Positions 4,815 to 11,727 of a DNA stretch of 11,727 nt are shown piece after piece. The position numbers were made by a program, and so were the translations under genes. Below the pieces are notes generated by a model that saw only the letters and a program-made list of their open reading frames with translations, was not told the DNA's origin and did not search any database. Position 1 is the first letter of the stretch; each line of letters opens with the position of its first letter. Origin of the DNA: Oxalobacteraceae bacterium (GTDB lineage Bacteria > Pseudomonadota > Gammaproteobacteria > Burkholderiales > Burkholderiaceae_D). The stretch lies in the NCBI GenBank assembly GCA_027485535.1, contig JAIXQV010000031.1, forward strand, positions 1 through 11,727. Direction: 5' to 3'.

Positions 4815-6482
4815 ATGTCGCACCCCTTGCTCGACAAACATCGCGCCACGCTGGACGGCGCTCTACAGGCCATTCATACCCGTCAGTACTGGTCGCCGTA
4901 TGGCGAGCACCCCAGCCCGCGCAACTATGGCGAGGGTTCGGACGTCGCTGGCAAAGCAGCGTTTGATGCGCTACTTGGTAAGCGCTTCGAGATTGATCAG
5001 CCCGGCGTGCAAGGCTGGTATGACCAAGAGACCTCGCCCTACGGCGCGGCTTTGAAGGTGTCTTACCCGGTGTGCGATCCGGATGCCTTGATTCAGGCAG
5101 CGCAAGCGGCGATGCCAGCGTGGCAGAAGATTGGCCCCGAGGGCCGTACCGGCATCTGCCTTGAAATTCTCGACCGCTTAAACAAGCAAAGTTTTGAATT
5201 AGCGCACGCGGTGATGCTGACTTCCGGTCAGGGCTGGATGATGGCCTTTCAAGCAGGCTCACCGCACGCGCAAGATCGTGGCCTGGAAGCGGTGGCGCAT
5301 GCTTGGCGCGAGCAGAGTTTTGTGCCGAGTGAAGCGGTTTGGGAAAAACCCCAGGGCAAGAACCCGCCGCTGCTCATGAAAAAGCATTTCGAAATCGTCG
5401 GCCGCGGTGTATCGGTGGTGGTGGGTTGCAGCACCTTCCCCACTTGGAATACCTTCCCCGGCTTGTTCGCCGCGCTGGCGACAGGCAATGCGGTCATCAT
5501 CAAGCCGCATGAAGTGGCAATCCTGCCGGTGGCGATCACCGTGCGAACCGTACGCGCGGTGTTGGCCGAGAACGGTATCGATCCCAACCTCGTCACACTG
5601 TGCGTGACTGACAAACGCGAGGCAACGCAGCATCTGGTCACGCACCCCGCGGTGAAGTCGATTGATTTCACGGGCGGTAATGTGTTCGGGCAGTGGCTGA
5701 TTGATCACTGCCGCCAGGCGCGTGTGTATGCCGAGCTGGCCGGTGTGAATAACATCGTGATTGACTCCACCGATAGCTACAAGCGCATGCTGGGTAATCT
5801 GGCGTTCACGCTGTCGCTGTACTCGGGTCAGATGTGTACGACCTCGCAAGCCTTGTTTGTGCCTGCGGGCGGCATCGATACCGATGAAGGCCACAAGTCT
5901 TATGACGAGTTCTGTACGGATCTAGGCAACGCAGTCAGCCACTTCTTGGCCAAGCCCGAAGTCGCGCTAGCGATTTTAGGTGCGATTCGCTCGCCAGATA
6001 CGTTGCAACGGATCGCGCAAGCCAATAGTGGCAAGCTCGGCAAAGTGGTGCTCGCTTCCAACCAACTCGAGAACCCCGAGTTCCCTCAAGCGCAGGTCCA
6101 CACACCAGCGCTGCTGGCATGTGATGCCAGCGACGAAGCCTCGTATGGCCATGAGTGCTTTGGGCCGATCAGCTTTATCGTTAAAACGCCAGATACTGCT
6201 ACTTCGATCAAACGCTCGGAACACTTGGTGAATACCCCAGGCGCTTTAACGGTGGGTGTGTACTCGACCCGTACCGAAGTGATTGATGCTATGACGCAGG
6301 CAACGCTGAACGCCAAGGTAGCGCTATCGATTAATTTGACCGGCGGTGTGTTCGTTAACCAATCCGCCGCTTTCTCGGACTTCCACGGCACGGGTGGTAA
6401 CCCGGCAGCGAATGCCTCTTACGCTGACGCAGCGTTTGTGGCAAACCGCTTTGTTGTCGTGCAGCGCCGCTATCACGTCTAA
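4815..6482 (+). CDS. paaN: phenylacetate degradation aldehyde dehydrogenase PaaN (no hydratase domain)
   Basis: 555 residues. It belongs to the aldehyde dehydrogenase superfamily, PaaN-2 type, which is expected to oxidise the semialdehyde-CoA released when the oxepin-CoA ring is opened. Visible landmarks: a long N-terminal family-specific part (YWSPYGEHPSPRNYGEG near 25-41), nucleotide-binding VVGCSTFPTWNTFPG (202-216) and IIKPHE (228-233), FTGG (285-288), the catalytic Glu307 in YAELAGVN, and the catalytic Cys341 in SGQMCTTSQ. It stops at the dehydrogenase domain: the C-terminal MaoC-like hydratase present in E. coli PaaZ (about 680 residues) is absent, so ring hydrolysis needs a separate enzyme not seen here. 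The ATG at 4815 has GGAG 8 bases upstream. It is the first gene of the operon, and the next ATG follows its TAA by 4 bases. Family call is firm; the exact step within the pathway is less settled for this subgroup. Confidence 0.95.
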   Translation: MSHPLLDKHRATLDGALQAIHTRQYWSPYGEHPSPRNYGEGSDVAGKAAFDALLGKRFEIDQPGVQGWYDQETSPYGAALKVSYPVCDPDALIQAAQAAMPAWQKIGPEGRTGICLEILDRLNKQSFELAHAVMLTSGQGWMMAFQAGSPHAQDRGLEAVAHAWREQSFVPSEAVWEKPQGKNPPLLMKKHFEIVGRGVSVVVGCSTFPTWNTFPGLFAALATGNAVIIKPHEVAILPVAITVRTVRAVLAENGIDPNLVTLCVTDKREATQHLVTHPAVKSIDFTGGNVFGQWLIDHCRQARVYAELAGVNNIVIDSTDSYKRMLGNLAFTLSLYSGQMCTTSQALFVPAGGIDTDEGHKSYDEFCTDLGNAVSHFLAKPEVALAILGAIRSPDTLQRIAQANSGKLGKVVLASNQLENPEFPQAQVHTPALLACDASDEASYGHECFGPISFIVKTPDTATSIKRSEHLVNTPGALTVGVYSTRTEVIDAMTQATLNAKVALSINLTGGVFVNQSAAFSDFHGTGGNPAANASYADAAFVANRFVVVQRRYHV

Positions 6483-6486
6483 GGCA

Positions 6487-8019
6487 ATGAGCGCAACGCC
6501 ACTATCCGGTTCAAGCACTGTTGCCGTGATTGGTGCTGGTGCTATGGGTGGTGGCATTGCGCAGATTGCCGCAGTGGCTGGCCACCCGGTCAAGCTGCTG
6601 GATGCGCGCGAGGGTGCGGCAACGTCGGCCATTGAAGGTATTCGCGCGCAACTCAACAAGCTCGCTGACAAAGGCCGCCTCACACCCGAGGCAGCACAGG
6701 CAGCCGGTGAGAGATTGAGCGTCGCCACGCAAGTGTCTGAGCTTGCCGATGCTGCGCTCATCGTTGAGGCGATTGTGGAAGACCTAGCCGCAAAACAATC
6801 GCTATTCGTATCGCTTGAAAGCATTGTCTCTGACGACGCTATTCTTTCGACGAATACCTCATCCATCTCGATTACCGCCATTGGCGCTGCCCTCAAGCGC
6901 CCAGAGCGTTTGGCAGGGCTGCACTTTTTTAATCCTGCGCCCTTGATGCCTTTGGTTGAAATCGTCAGCGGCATCGGCACTGACAGCGCAGTGGCTGACA
7001 CCTTGTTCGCTACTGCTAAAGCCTGGGGCAAAACCCCTGTACATGCGCGCTCGACCCCGGGCTTTATTGTCAACCGTGTTGCCCGCCCCTACTACGCCGA
7101 GGCACTGCGCTTGCTGCAAGAAGGCGCAGCGGATGTCGCGACCATTGACGCCGTAATGCGCGAGGCCGGTGGGTTTCGGATGGGGCCATTTGAGTTGATG
7201 GATTTGATTGGGCATGACGTTAACTTCGCAGTCACCCGTTCGGTATGGACCGCATTTTTTAATGACACACGGTTCACGCCTTCGCTGATTCAACAAGAGC
7301 TATTGGAAGGTGGCTTCCTCGGCCGAAAAAGCGGGCGCGGATTTTATGATTACCGAGAGGGCGCGGCAAAGCTGCTGGCAGCGACTGAAGCCCCCCGCTC
7401 TTTAAATGCTACTGTTACCTTGCACGGCAATAGTGAGGCTGCGATAGCCTTTGCTACACGACTCTCAAACGCGAACATCGCACTGACATCTGGCGCCACC
7501 ACATCGGATGGACGTATCACCACGGTCGGTGATGCGGTGATCTTTGTGACGGATGGCCGCAGCGCGACACAACGCGCTGCTCAGTCAAACATCGCGAACA
7601 CTGTCGTGATTGACCTTGCGCTGGATTACCGCAGCGCCACACGTATCGCAATCAGCTGCGCACAGCAATGTGCTCCCGCTGCTCGCGACAACGCGATCGC
7701 AATGCTGCAGGCGGCAGGCTTACAGGTCTCGTTGATTAAAGATATTCCCGGACTCGCCGTGATGCGCACAGTCGCCATGCTGGCTAATGAAGCTTCGGAT
7801 GCGGTCAACCAAGGCGTTTGCTCGGCAGCGGATGTCGATGCGGCGATGCGGCTCGGCGTGAATTACCCGCGCGGGCCATTGGCATGGGCTGAGCAGATTG
7901 GCGTTGCGACGGTTCGTGATGTGCTGCTCAATCTGGCGAGTAGTTATGGTGAAGACCGTTACCGAGTCTCGCCGCGCATTCAACAAGCCTGCTACGCCGG
8001 AGGGAGTCTGCATGACTGA
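6487..8019 (+). CDS. paaH: 3-hydroxyacyl-CoA dehydrogenase PaaH
   Basis: 510 residues. It oxidises 3-hydroxyadipyl-CoA to 3-oxoadipyl-CoA with NAD+ in the lower phenylacetate pathway. The N-terminal Rossmann domain carries VAVIGAGAMGGG (GxGxxG at 16-21). The catalytic region shows STNTSS (121-126), GLHFFNPAPLMPLVEIV with His146 and Glu158, and PGFIVNRVARPYYAEA with Asn196. A first C-terminal helical domain ends near 290 (FLGRKSGRGFYDYREG), and a second copy of the C-terminal domain occupies about 414-510 (VNYPRGPLAWAEQIG), the two-domain layout usual for PaaH of ~500 residues. The frame is open upstream to 6346 inside paaN; the ATG at 6487 is chosen because homology starts there and it lies 4 bases after the paaN stop. 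Its ribosome site is poor (AAGG only 2 bases away, overlapping the stop), so translation is probably coupled to paaN. The last 8 bases overlap paaI. Confidence 0.95.
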   Translation: MSATPLSGSSTVAVIGAGAMGGGIAQIAAVAGHPVKLLDAREGAATSAIEGIRAQLNKLADKGRLTPEAAQAAGERLSVATQVSELADAALIVEAIVEDLAAKQSLFVSLESIVSDDAILSTNTSSISITAIGAALKRPERLAGLHFFNPAPLMPLVEIVSGIGTDSAVADTLFATAKAWGKTPVHARSTPGFIVNRVARPYYAEALRLLQEGAADVATIDAVMREAGGFRMGPFELMDLIGHDVNFAVTRSVWTAFFNDTRFTPSLIQQELLEGGFLGRKSGRGFYDYREGAAKLLAATEAPRSLNATVTLHGNSEAAIAFATRLSNANIALTSGATTSDGRITTVGDAVIFVTDGRSATQRAAQSNIANTVVIDLALDYRSATRIAISCAQQCAPAARDNAIAMLQAAGLQVSLIKDIPGLAVMRTVAMLANEASDAVNQGVCSAADVDAAMRLGVNYPRGPLAWAEQIGVATVRDVLLNLASSYGEDRYRVSPRIQQACYAGGSLHD

Positions 8020-8506
8020 TACCAAGCTGACGAACACCCATGTGACCGACGCCAGTGCAGCGTTACCGACCGATCCGCAGGCACTGGCCAGCGCCACTGC
8101 GCATGCAATGTGGCAGCGTGACCGTACGGCGCAAGCGCTGGCAATGCATATTGAGCATGTGGCACCGGGACATGCCACGCTTAGTATGCCGGTGCGTAGC
8201 GATATGGTGAATGGTCATCACATCTGCCACGGCGGCATGATTTTTACGCTGGCAGATACCGCGTTTGCCTACGCCTGCAATAGCTACAACCAAACAACGG
8301 TGGCATCAGCGTGCCATGTGGATTTCATTGCACCGGCCAAGGAAGGTGAAGTACTGCACGCTGAGGCGACTGAACGTTCGGCCAGTGGCCGCACCGGTGT
8401 GTATGACGTGACGGTACGTACCGCCGAAGGCAAATTGATTGCGCTGTTTCGGGGCAAGAGCCATCGCATTGGTGGTGAAGTCATTGGCGGGCCGCAAGGC
8501 GGCTGA
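8012..8506 (+). CDS. paaI: hydroxyphenylacetyl-CoA thioesterase PaaI
   Basis: 164 residues, single hotdog domain. PaaI hydrolyses CoA thioesters of ring-hydroxylated phenylacetates and related dead-end intermediates, freeing trapped CoA in the cytoplasm. The family signature is clear: NGHHICHGGMIFTLADTAFAYACNS (68-91) with the HGG turn and Asp82, the counterpart of the E. coli PaaI catalytic aspartate; then VDFIAPAKEGEVLHAEA (103-119) and a strand pair ending in FRGKSHRIGG. The N-terminal ~25 residues are a variable extension. The ATG at 8012 is preceded by GGAGGGAG with 5-8 base spacing inside the end of paaH; the longer frame back to 7898 lies wholly in paaH and shows no homology. Only 30 bases separate it from paaK. 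Confidence 0.95.
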   Translation: MTDTKLTNTHVTDASAALPTDPQALASATAHAMWQRDRTAQALAMHIEHVAPGHATLSMPVRSDMVNGHHICHGGMIFTLADTAFAYACNSYNQTTVASACHVDFIAPAKEGEVLHAEATERSASGRTGVYDVTVRTAEGKLIALFRGKSHRIGGEVIGGPQGG

Positions 8507-8536
8507 GGCACCTCTTGATCGTACGGAGACCCTGTG

Positions 8537-9856
8537 ATGCCAGCAACAGCCCACTCCCCTAACGAGCTTGAACCGATCGAGCGCGCCAGCCGCGACGAGA
8601 TCGCGGCCTTGCAGCTGCAACGCCTGCAGTGGACGTTACGTCACACCTACGACAACGTGAATCCGTTTCGCGACAAATGCATCGCAGTAGGTGTACACCC
8701 TGATGACATGAAAACCTTGTCAGACTTGGCGAAGTTTCCGTTCATGACCAAAACCGATCTGCGTGATCACTACCCTTTCGGTTTGTTTGCGGTTCCGCGT
8801 GAGCAGCTCGCGCGTTTGCATGCCTCATCCGGCACTACTGGCAAACCCGTGGTGGCGGGCTACACCCAACAAGATCTGGCGAACTGGGCGCAGGTGGTAG
8901 CACGCTCCTTACGCGCTGCCGGTGTGCGGGCTGGCGATATGGTGCATAACGCATATGGCTACGGCATGTTTACCGGCGGCTTGGGTGCGCATTACGGTAT
9001 TGAGCAGGCGGGTTGTTGTGTGGTGCCGATGTCGGGCGGGCAAACCGAGAAACAGGTGCAGCAGATTATTGACTTCAGGCCTGACTGCATCATGGTCACA
9101 CCATCGTATGCGCTGGTGATTGCCGAAGAATTCGAACGACTCGGTATCGCTGCTGAAGATATTTCACTACGGGTGGGTATCTTTGGTGCCGAGCCTTGGG
9201 GCGAAGGTATGCGCGCCGAGATCGAGCGTCGCCTCGGCATAGATGCGGTGGATATTTACGGGCTGACTGAGGTAATCGGCCCCGGTGTAGCGAGTGAATG
9301 CGTTGAAACCAAAGACGGCCCGGTGATTTGGGAAGACCACTTCTACCCCGAGATTATCGACCCCGTAACTGGTGAGGTACTCGAAGACGGTCAAGAAGGC
9401 GAATTGGTGTTCACCTCGCTCACCAAAGAAGCGTTTCCAGTAATTCGTTTTCGTACGCGTGATTTAACGAAACTGTTGCCACCCACTGCGCGTTCATTCC
9501 GGCGCATTGGCAAGATCACCGGGCGCTCGGATGACATGCTCATCATCCGCGGTGTCAATGTATTCCCGACGCAGATTGAAGAACAAATCCTGCACGACAC
9601 GCGTTTAGGCGGCACCTACCAGCTCGTACTTACGCGCGAAGGGCCGCTGGATAACCTGGAAGTCCGTTGCGAGTTGCAGCGCCATGCGGGTGTGCTGAAT
9701 ACCAGCGAACGCGATGCGGTAGCGCAAGCACTCGCGCAGCGCATCAAGACCCGCGTTGGCATTAGCGCCGCAGTCACGCTACTCGATGTGGATACCATTC
9801 CACGCACCCTGATCGGCAAGGCCAAGCGCGTGATTGACGAGCGCAAGATTCAATAA
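8537..9856 (+). CDS. paaK: phenylacetate-CoA ligase PaaK
   Basis: 439 residues, the normal length. It is an ATP-dependent, AMP-forming ligase making phenylacetyl-CoA, the entry step of the pathway. Adenylate-forming motifs are intact: the P-loop SSGTTGKP (97-104), VHNAYGYGMFTGGLGAHYG (136-154), GAEPWGEGMRAEIE (217-230), YGLTE (241-245), the hinge region RIGKITGRSDDMLIIRGVNVFPTQIE (323-348), and the C-terminal IPRTLIGKAKRVIDER with Lys428 as the likely catalytic lysine. The upstream neighbour codon at 8534 is a GTG, giving MMPATA; ATG at 8537 is preferred because GGAG then lies 8 bases away instead of 5. The gene sits between paaI and paaA, with 12 bases to the latter, so ring activation and ring oxidation are made from the same message. 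Confidence 0.96.
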   Translation: MPATAHSPNELEPIERASRDEIAALQLQRLQWTLRHTYDNVNPFRDKCIAVGVHPDDMKTLSDLAKFPFMTKTDLRDHYPFGLFAVPREQLARLHASSGTTGKPVVAGYTQQDLANWAQVVARSLRAAGVRAGDMVHNAYGYGMFTGGLGAHYGIEQAGCCVVPMSGGQTEKQVQQIIDFRPDCIMVTPSYALVIAEEFERLGIAAEDISLRVGIFGAEPWGEGMRAEIERRLGIDAVDIYGLTEVIGPGVASECVETKDGPVIWEDHFYPEIIDPVTGEVLEDGQEGELVFTSLTKEAFPVIRFRTRDLTKLLPPTARSFRRIGKITGRSDDMLIIRGVNVFPTQIEEQILHDTRLGGTYQLVLTREGPLDNLEVRCELQRHAGVLNTSERDAVAQALAQRIKTRVGISAAVTLLDVDTIPRTLIGKAKRVIDERKIQ

Positions 9857-9868
9857 ACAGGAGGCTGT

Positions 9869-10891
9869 ATGTACACACAATCCTTCAGCGTCAGTGACGG
9901 CCCAGCTAAGAGCGCAGGGCCGAAGGCAGTACCTGTCCTGAGCAACGAAGACGCAGAAAAAATCGCGGCCTTTGAGCAAAAGATTGCGGATGACGGCCGT
10001 ATCGAACCGCAAGACTGGATGCCTGAGGCTTACCGTAAAACGCTGGTGCGGCAAATTAGCCAGCACGCGCACAGCGAAATCGTGGGCATGCTGCCCGAGG
10101 GGAATTGGATCTCACGTGCGCCGAGCTTAAAGCGCAAAGCGATATTGATCGCTAAAGTGCAAGACGAAGGTGGGCATGGTTTGTATTTGTACTCGGCCGC
10201 TGAAACACTGGGCGTATCGCGCGACAAAATGCTCCATGACCTCCATACTGGCCGTGCGAAGTACAGCTCTATCTTTAACTACCCCACCCTAACCTGGGCG
10301 GATGTGGGTGTGATCGGCTGGCTGGTGGATGGCGCTGCGATCATGAACCAGATTCCACTCTGCCGTTGCTCGTATGGCCCCTATGCACGCGCCATGATTC
10401 GGGTGTGCAAGGAAGAATCGTTCCATCAACGTCAGGGCTATGAATCTTTGCTAGTGATGATGCGCGGCACTGAAGAGCAGCGCGCGATGGTGCAGGATGC
10501 GGTGAATCGTTGGTGGTGGAAGTGTCTGGCGATGTTTGGCCCACCGGATGCCGATAGCCCGAACAGTGCGATTGGCATGCGCTATGGGATTAAGCGCTTC
10601 TCGAATGATGATCTGCGCCAGAAATTTGTCGATGCTACCGTGCCACAAGCGCAGATACTCGGCGTCACCCTGCCCGACCCGGATCTGAAGTGGAATGAAG
10701 CGCGCGGTCATCATGACTACGGCGCGATTGATTGGGACGAGTTCTGGCGTACTGTGAATGGTGATGGCCCCTGCAACAAAGAACGCCTCGCCACTCGCGT
10801 CAAAGCAGATCGCGACGGGCAGTGGGTGCGCGATGCCGCACTGGCGCATGCGCGTAAGCGGGCTGCGCGTGAGGCGAAGGAAGCCGCATGA
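9869..10891 (+). CDS. paaA: phenylacetyl-CoA epoxidase catalytic subunit PaaA
   Basis: 340 residues. It is the diiron oxygenase subunit that forms the 1,2-epoxide of phenylacetyl-CoA, working with PaaC as a structural partner, PaaB as a bridging subunit and PaaE as reductase. Ligand motifs on the four-helix core are present: HAHSE with Glu70, QDEGGHG with Asp99/Glu100 and His103, and CKEESFHQRQ with Glu182/Glu183 and His186. Substrate-contact stretches such as GNWISRAPSLKRKAIL (78-93) and RWWWKCLAMFGPPD (214-227) are as in the family. It is about 30 residues longer than E. coli PaaA, because of a flexible N-terminus (1-25) and a charged Ala/Arg/Lys-rich tail. AGGAGG lies 4 bases before the ATG, the best ribosome site in the operon, fitting a subunit needed in quantity. 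The stop overlaps the paaB start as ATGA. Confidence 0.97.
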   Translation: MYTQSFSVSDGPAKSAGPKAVPVLSNEDAEKIAAFEQKIADDGRIEPQDWMPEAYRKTLVRQISQHAHSEIVGMLPEGNWISRAPSLKRKAILIAKVQDEGGHGLYLYSAAETLGVSRDKMLHDLHTGRAKYSSIFNYPTLTWADVGVIGWLVDGAAIMNQIPLCRCSYGPYARAMIRVCKEESFHQRQGYESLLVMMRGTEEQRAMVQDAVNRWWWKCLAMFGPPDADSPNSAIGMRYGIKRFSNDDLRQKFVDATVPQAQILGVTLPDPDLKWNEARGHHDYGAIDWDEFWRTVNGDGPCNKERLATRVKADRDGQWVRDAALAHARKRAAREAKEAA

Positions 10892-11181
10892 GCAGCGCGC
10901 TGAAAGAATGGCCGTTGTGGGAAGTGTTCGTGCGCTCGAAACAAGGTTTGGAGCATAAGCACTGCGGTAGCTTGCATGCGACCGATGCTTCTCAAGCACT
11001 GCAAATGGCACGTGATGTATACACGCGTCGGCAAGAAGGCGTGAGTATTTGGGTAGTGCGCTCGGCAGATATCATCGCCAGCAACCCTGATGATAAAGGC
11101 GAGTTGTTTGACCCGGCGGCCGACAAAATCTATCGCCACCCTACCTTTTACGATATCCCCGATGATGTCGGGCACATGTGA
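10888..11181 (+). CDS. paaB: phenylacetyl-CoA epoxidase subunit PaaB
   Basis: 97 residues, the expected size. PaaB is a small ferredoxin-like-fold protein without cofactor that helps assemble PaaA/PaaC heterodimers and is required for activity. The sequence EWPLWEVFVRSKQGLEHKHCGSLHATD (7-33) and the middle block YTRRQEGVSIWVVRSADIIAS (45-65) are family hallmarks, and the C-terminus YRHPTFYDIPDDVGHM is conserved. It starts inside the paaA stop (ATGA) and ends inside the paaC start (TGATG), so its translation is probably coupled on both sides and keeps subunit amounts matched. Confidence 0.96.
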   Translation: MSSALKEWPLWEVFVRSKQGLEHKHCGSLHATDASQALQMARDVYTRRQEGVSIWVVRSADIIASNPDDKGELFDPAADKIYRHPTFYDIPDDVGHM

Positions 11182-11727
11182 TGTCAGCGGCGCTCGACTA
11201 CACACTCCATCTGGCCGATAACGCGCTGGTGCTTGGGCAGCGTAATGCGGAGTGGACCGGACACGGTCCGATTCTGGAAGAAGACATCGCCATGTCAAAC
11301 ATAACGCTCGACCTGATTGGTCAGGCGCGGCTGCTGTACCAACACGCAGCGCAGCTGCACGGCGGTGATGCGACGGAAGATACGCTCGCTTATCTGCGTG
11401 ACGGTGCTGAGTTTCGGAATTACACCCTGCTTGAGCTGCCGCATCACGGCCCGCTGGTGGGCTATGCGCAAGGTGAGTTGGATTTTGCGACGACGATAGT
11501 GCGCAATTTTTTGTATAGCGTGCTGATGGCACTGTTGTGGCAGGCGTTGCAAAAATCGAGCGACAGCACCTTGGCCGCCATCGCAGAAAAATCCGGCAAA
11601 GAAGCGCGTTACCACTTACAGCACAGCCGCGATTGGTTGGTAAAACTGGGTGATGGTACGGAGGAATCGCATCAGCGCGTACAGGCAGCGCTTGATCATT
11701 TATTCCCTTACACGCAAGAGTTTTGGA
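11181..11727 (+). CDS. paaC: phenylacetyl-CoA epoxidase structural subunit PaaC, 3' end cut by window
   Basis: The first 182 residues of a protein normally about 250 long; the frame is open to the last base. PaaC is the non-catalytic four-helix partner of PaaA in the epoxidase. Recognisable stretches: LADNALVLGQRNAEWTGHGP (11-30), EEDIAMSNITLDLIGQARLLYQHAA (33-57), LLELPHHGPLVGYAQGELDFATTIVRNFLYS (83-113) and AEKSGKEARYHLQHSRDWLVKLGDGTEESHQRVQ (136-169). These follow E. coli-type PaaC closely. The ATG at 11181 shares its first base with the last base of the paaB stop. paaD and paaE would be expected directly after it, outside the window. Confidence 0.95.
   Translation, partial: MSAALDYTLHLADNALVLGQRNAEWTGHGPILEEDIAMSNITLDLIGQARLLYQHAAQLHGGDATEDTLAYLRDGAEFRNYTLLELPHHGPLVGYAQGELDFATTIVRNFLYSVLMALLWQALQKSSDSTLAAIAEKSGKEARYHLQHSRDWLVKLGDGTEESHQRVQAALDHLFPYTQEFW

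Noticed and set aside
6346..6486. 47-codon N-terminal extension of paaH into paaN
   Set aside because: PaaH similarity begins at the ATG at 6487, just before the NAD-binding motif, and the extension is an out-of-frame reading of paaN.
6324..7073. 249-codon minus-strand frame antisense to paaH
   Set aside because: It is the low-complexity Ala/Ser-rich shadow expected opposite a GC-rich coding sequence; paaH on the plus strand has full family motifs.
10717..11532. 271-codon minus-strand frame opposite paaA, paaB and paaC
   Set aside because: It runs across three well-supported plus-strand genes and its His/Arg/Ala-rich product has no recognisable domain.

Overview
The window looks like a betaproteobacterial (Burkholderiales-type) chromosome segment. 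This rests on the family resemblance of the phenylacetate proteins (a PaaN-type dehydrogenase without a hydratase domain, a two-domain PaaH, a long PaaA), a DUF4214 surface-protein end of the sort common in Oxalobacteraceae, and moderate GC. The exact genus cannot be told from the sequence.

Layout. (1) 1-963, +: the C-terminal part of a secreted-type protein ending in a DUF4214 domain; its start lies outside the window. (2) 964-1379: no convincing gene, but a strong hairpin with a U-tract that works only as a minus-strand terminator. (3) 1380-2983, -: a two-gene unit, a Pro1 tautomerase followed by an FMN-dependent alpha-hydroxy-acid dehydrogenase. The tautomerase start is best moved to an internal GTG, which puts the catalytic proline at the N-terminus. 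(4) 2984-3342: a divergent intergenic region with two short palindromes and a TATAAT box. (5) 3343-4651, +: two tightly coupled membrane-protein genes, one single-pass and one HTTM-like polytopic. Their function is unknown, and they are the least explained part of the window. (6) 4652-4814: the likely promoter and operator region of the next operon. (7) 4815-11727, +: a phenylacetate degradation operon, paaN-paaH-paaI-paaK-paaA-paaB-paaC, with paaC cut by the window end.

How the genes work together. PaaK activates phenylacetate to phenylacetyl-CoA. The PaaA/PaaC core with PaaB (plus PaaE, presumably downstream) epoxidises the ring. PaaN is an aldehyde dehydrogenase expected to oxidise the semialdehyde formed after ring opening, PaaH is the 3-hydroxyadipyl-CoA dehydrogenase, and PaaI is a hotdog thioesterase that releases CoA from stalled intermediates. 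Genes for the epoxide isomerase (PaaG), hydratase (PaaF), thiolase (PaaJ), oxepin-CoA hydrolase, reductase (PaaE) and a PaaR/PaaX regulator are not in the window. Most junctions from paaN to paaC overlap or are a few bases apart, so one transcript is likely. No RNA gene, CRISPR array, complete mobile element or clear new defence system was seen.
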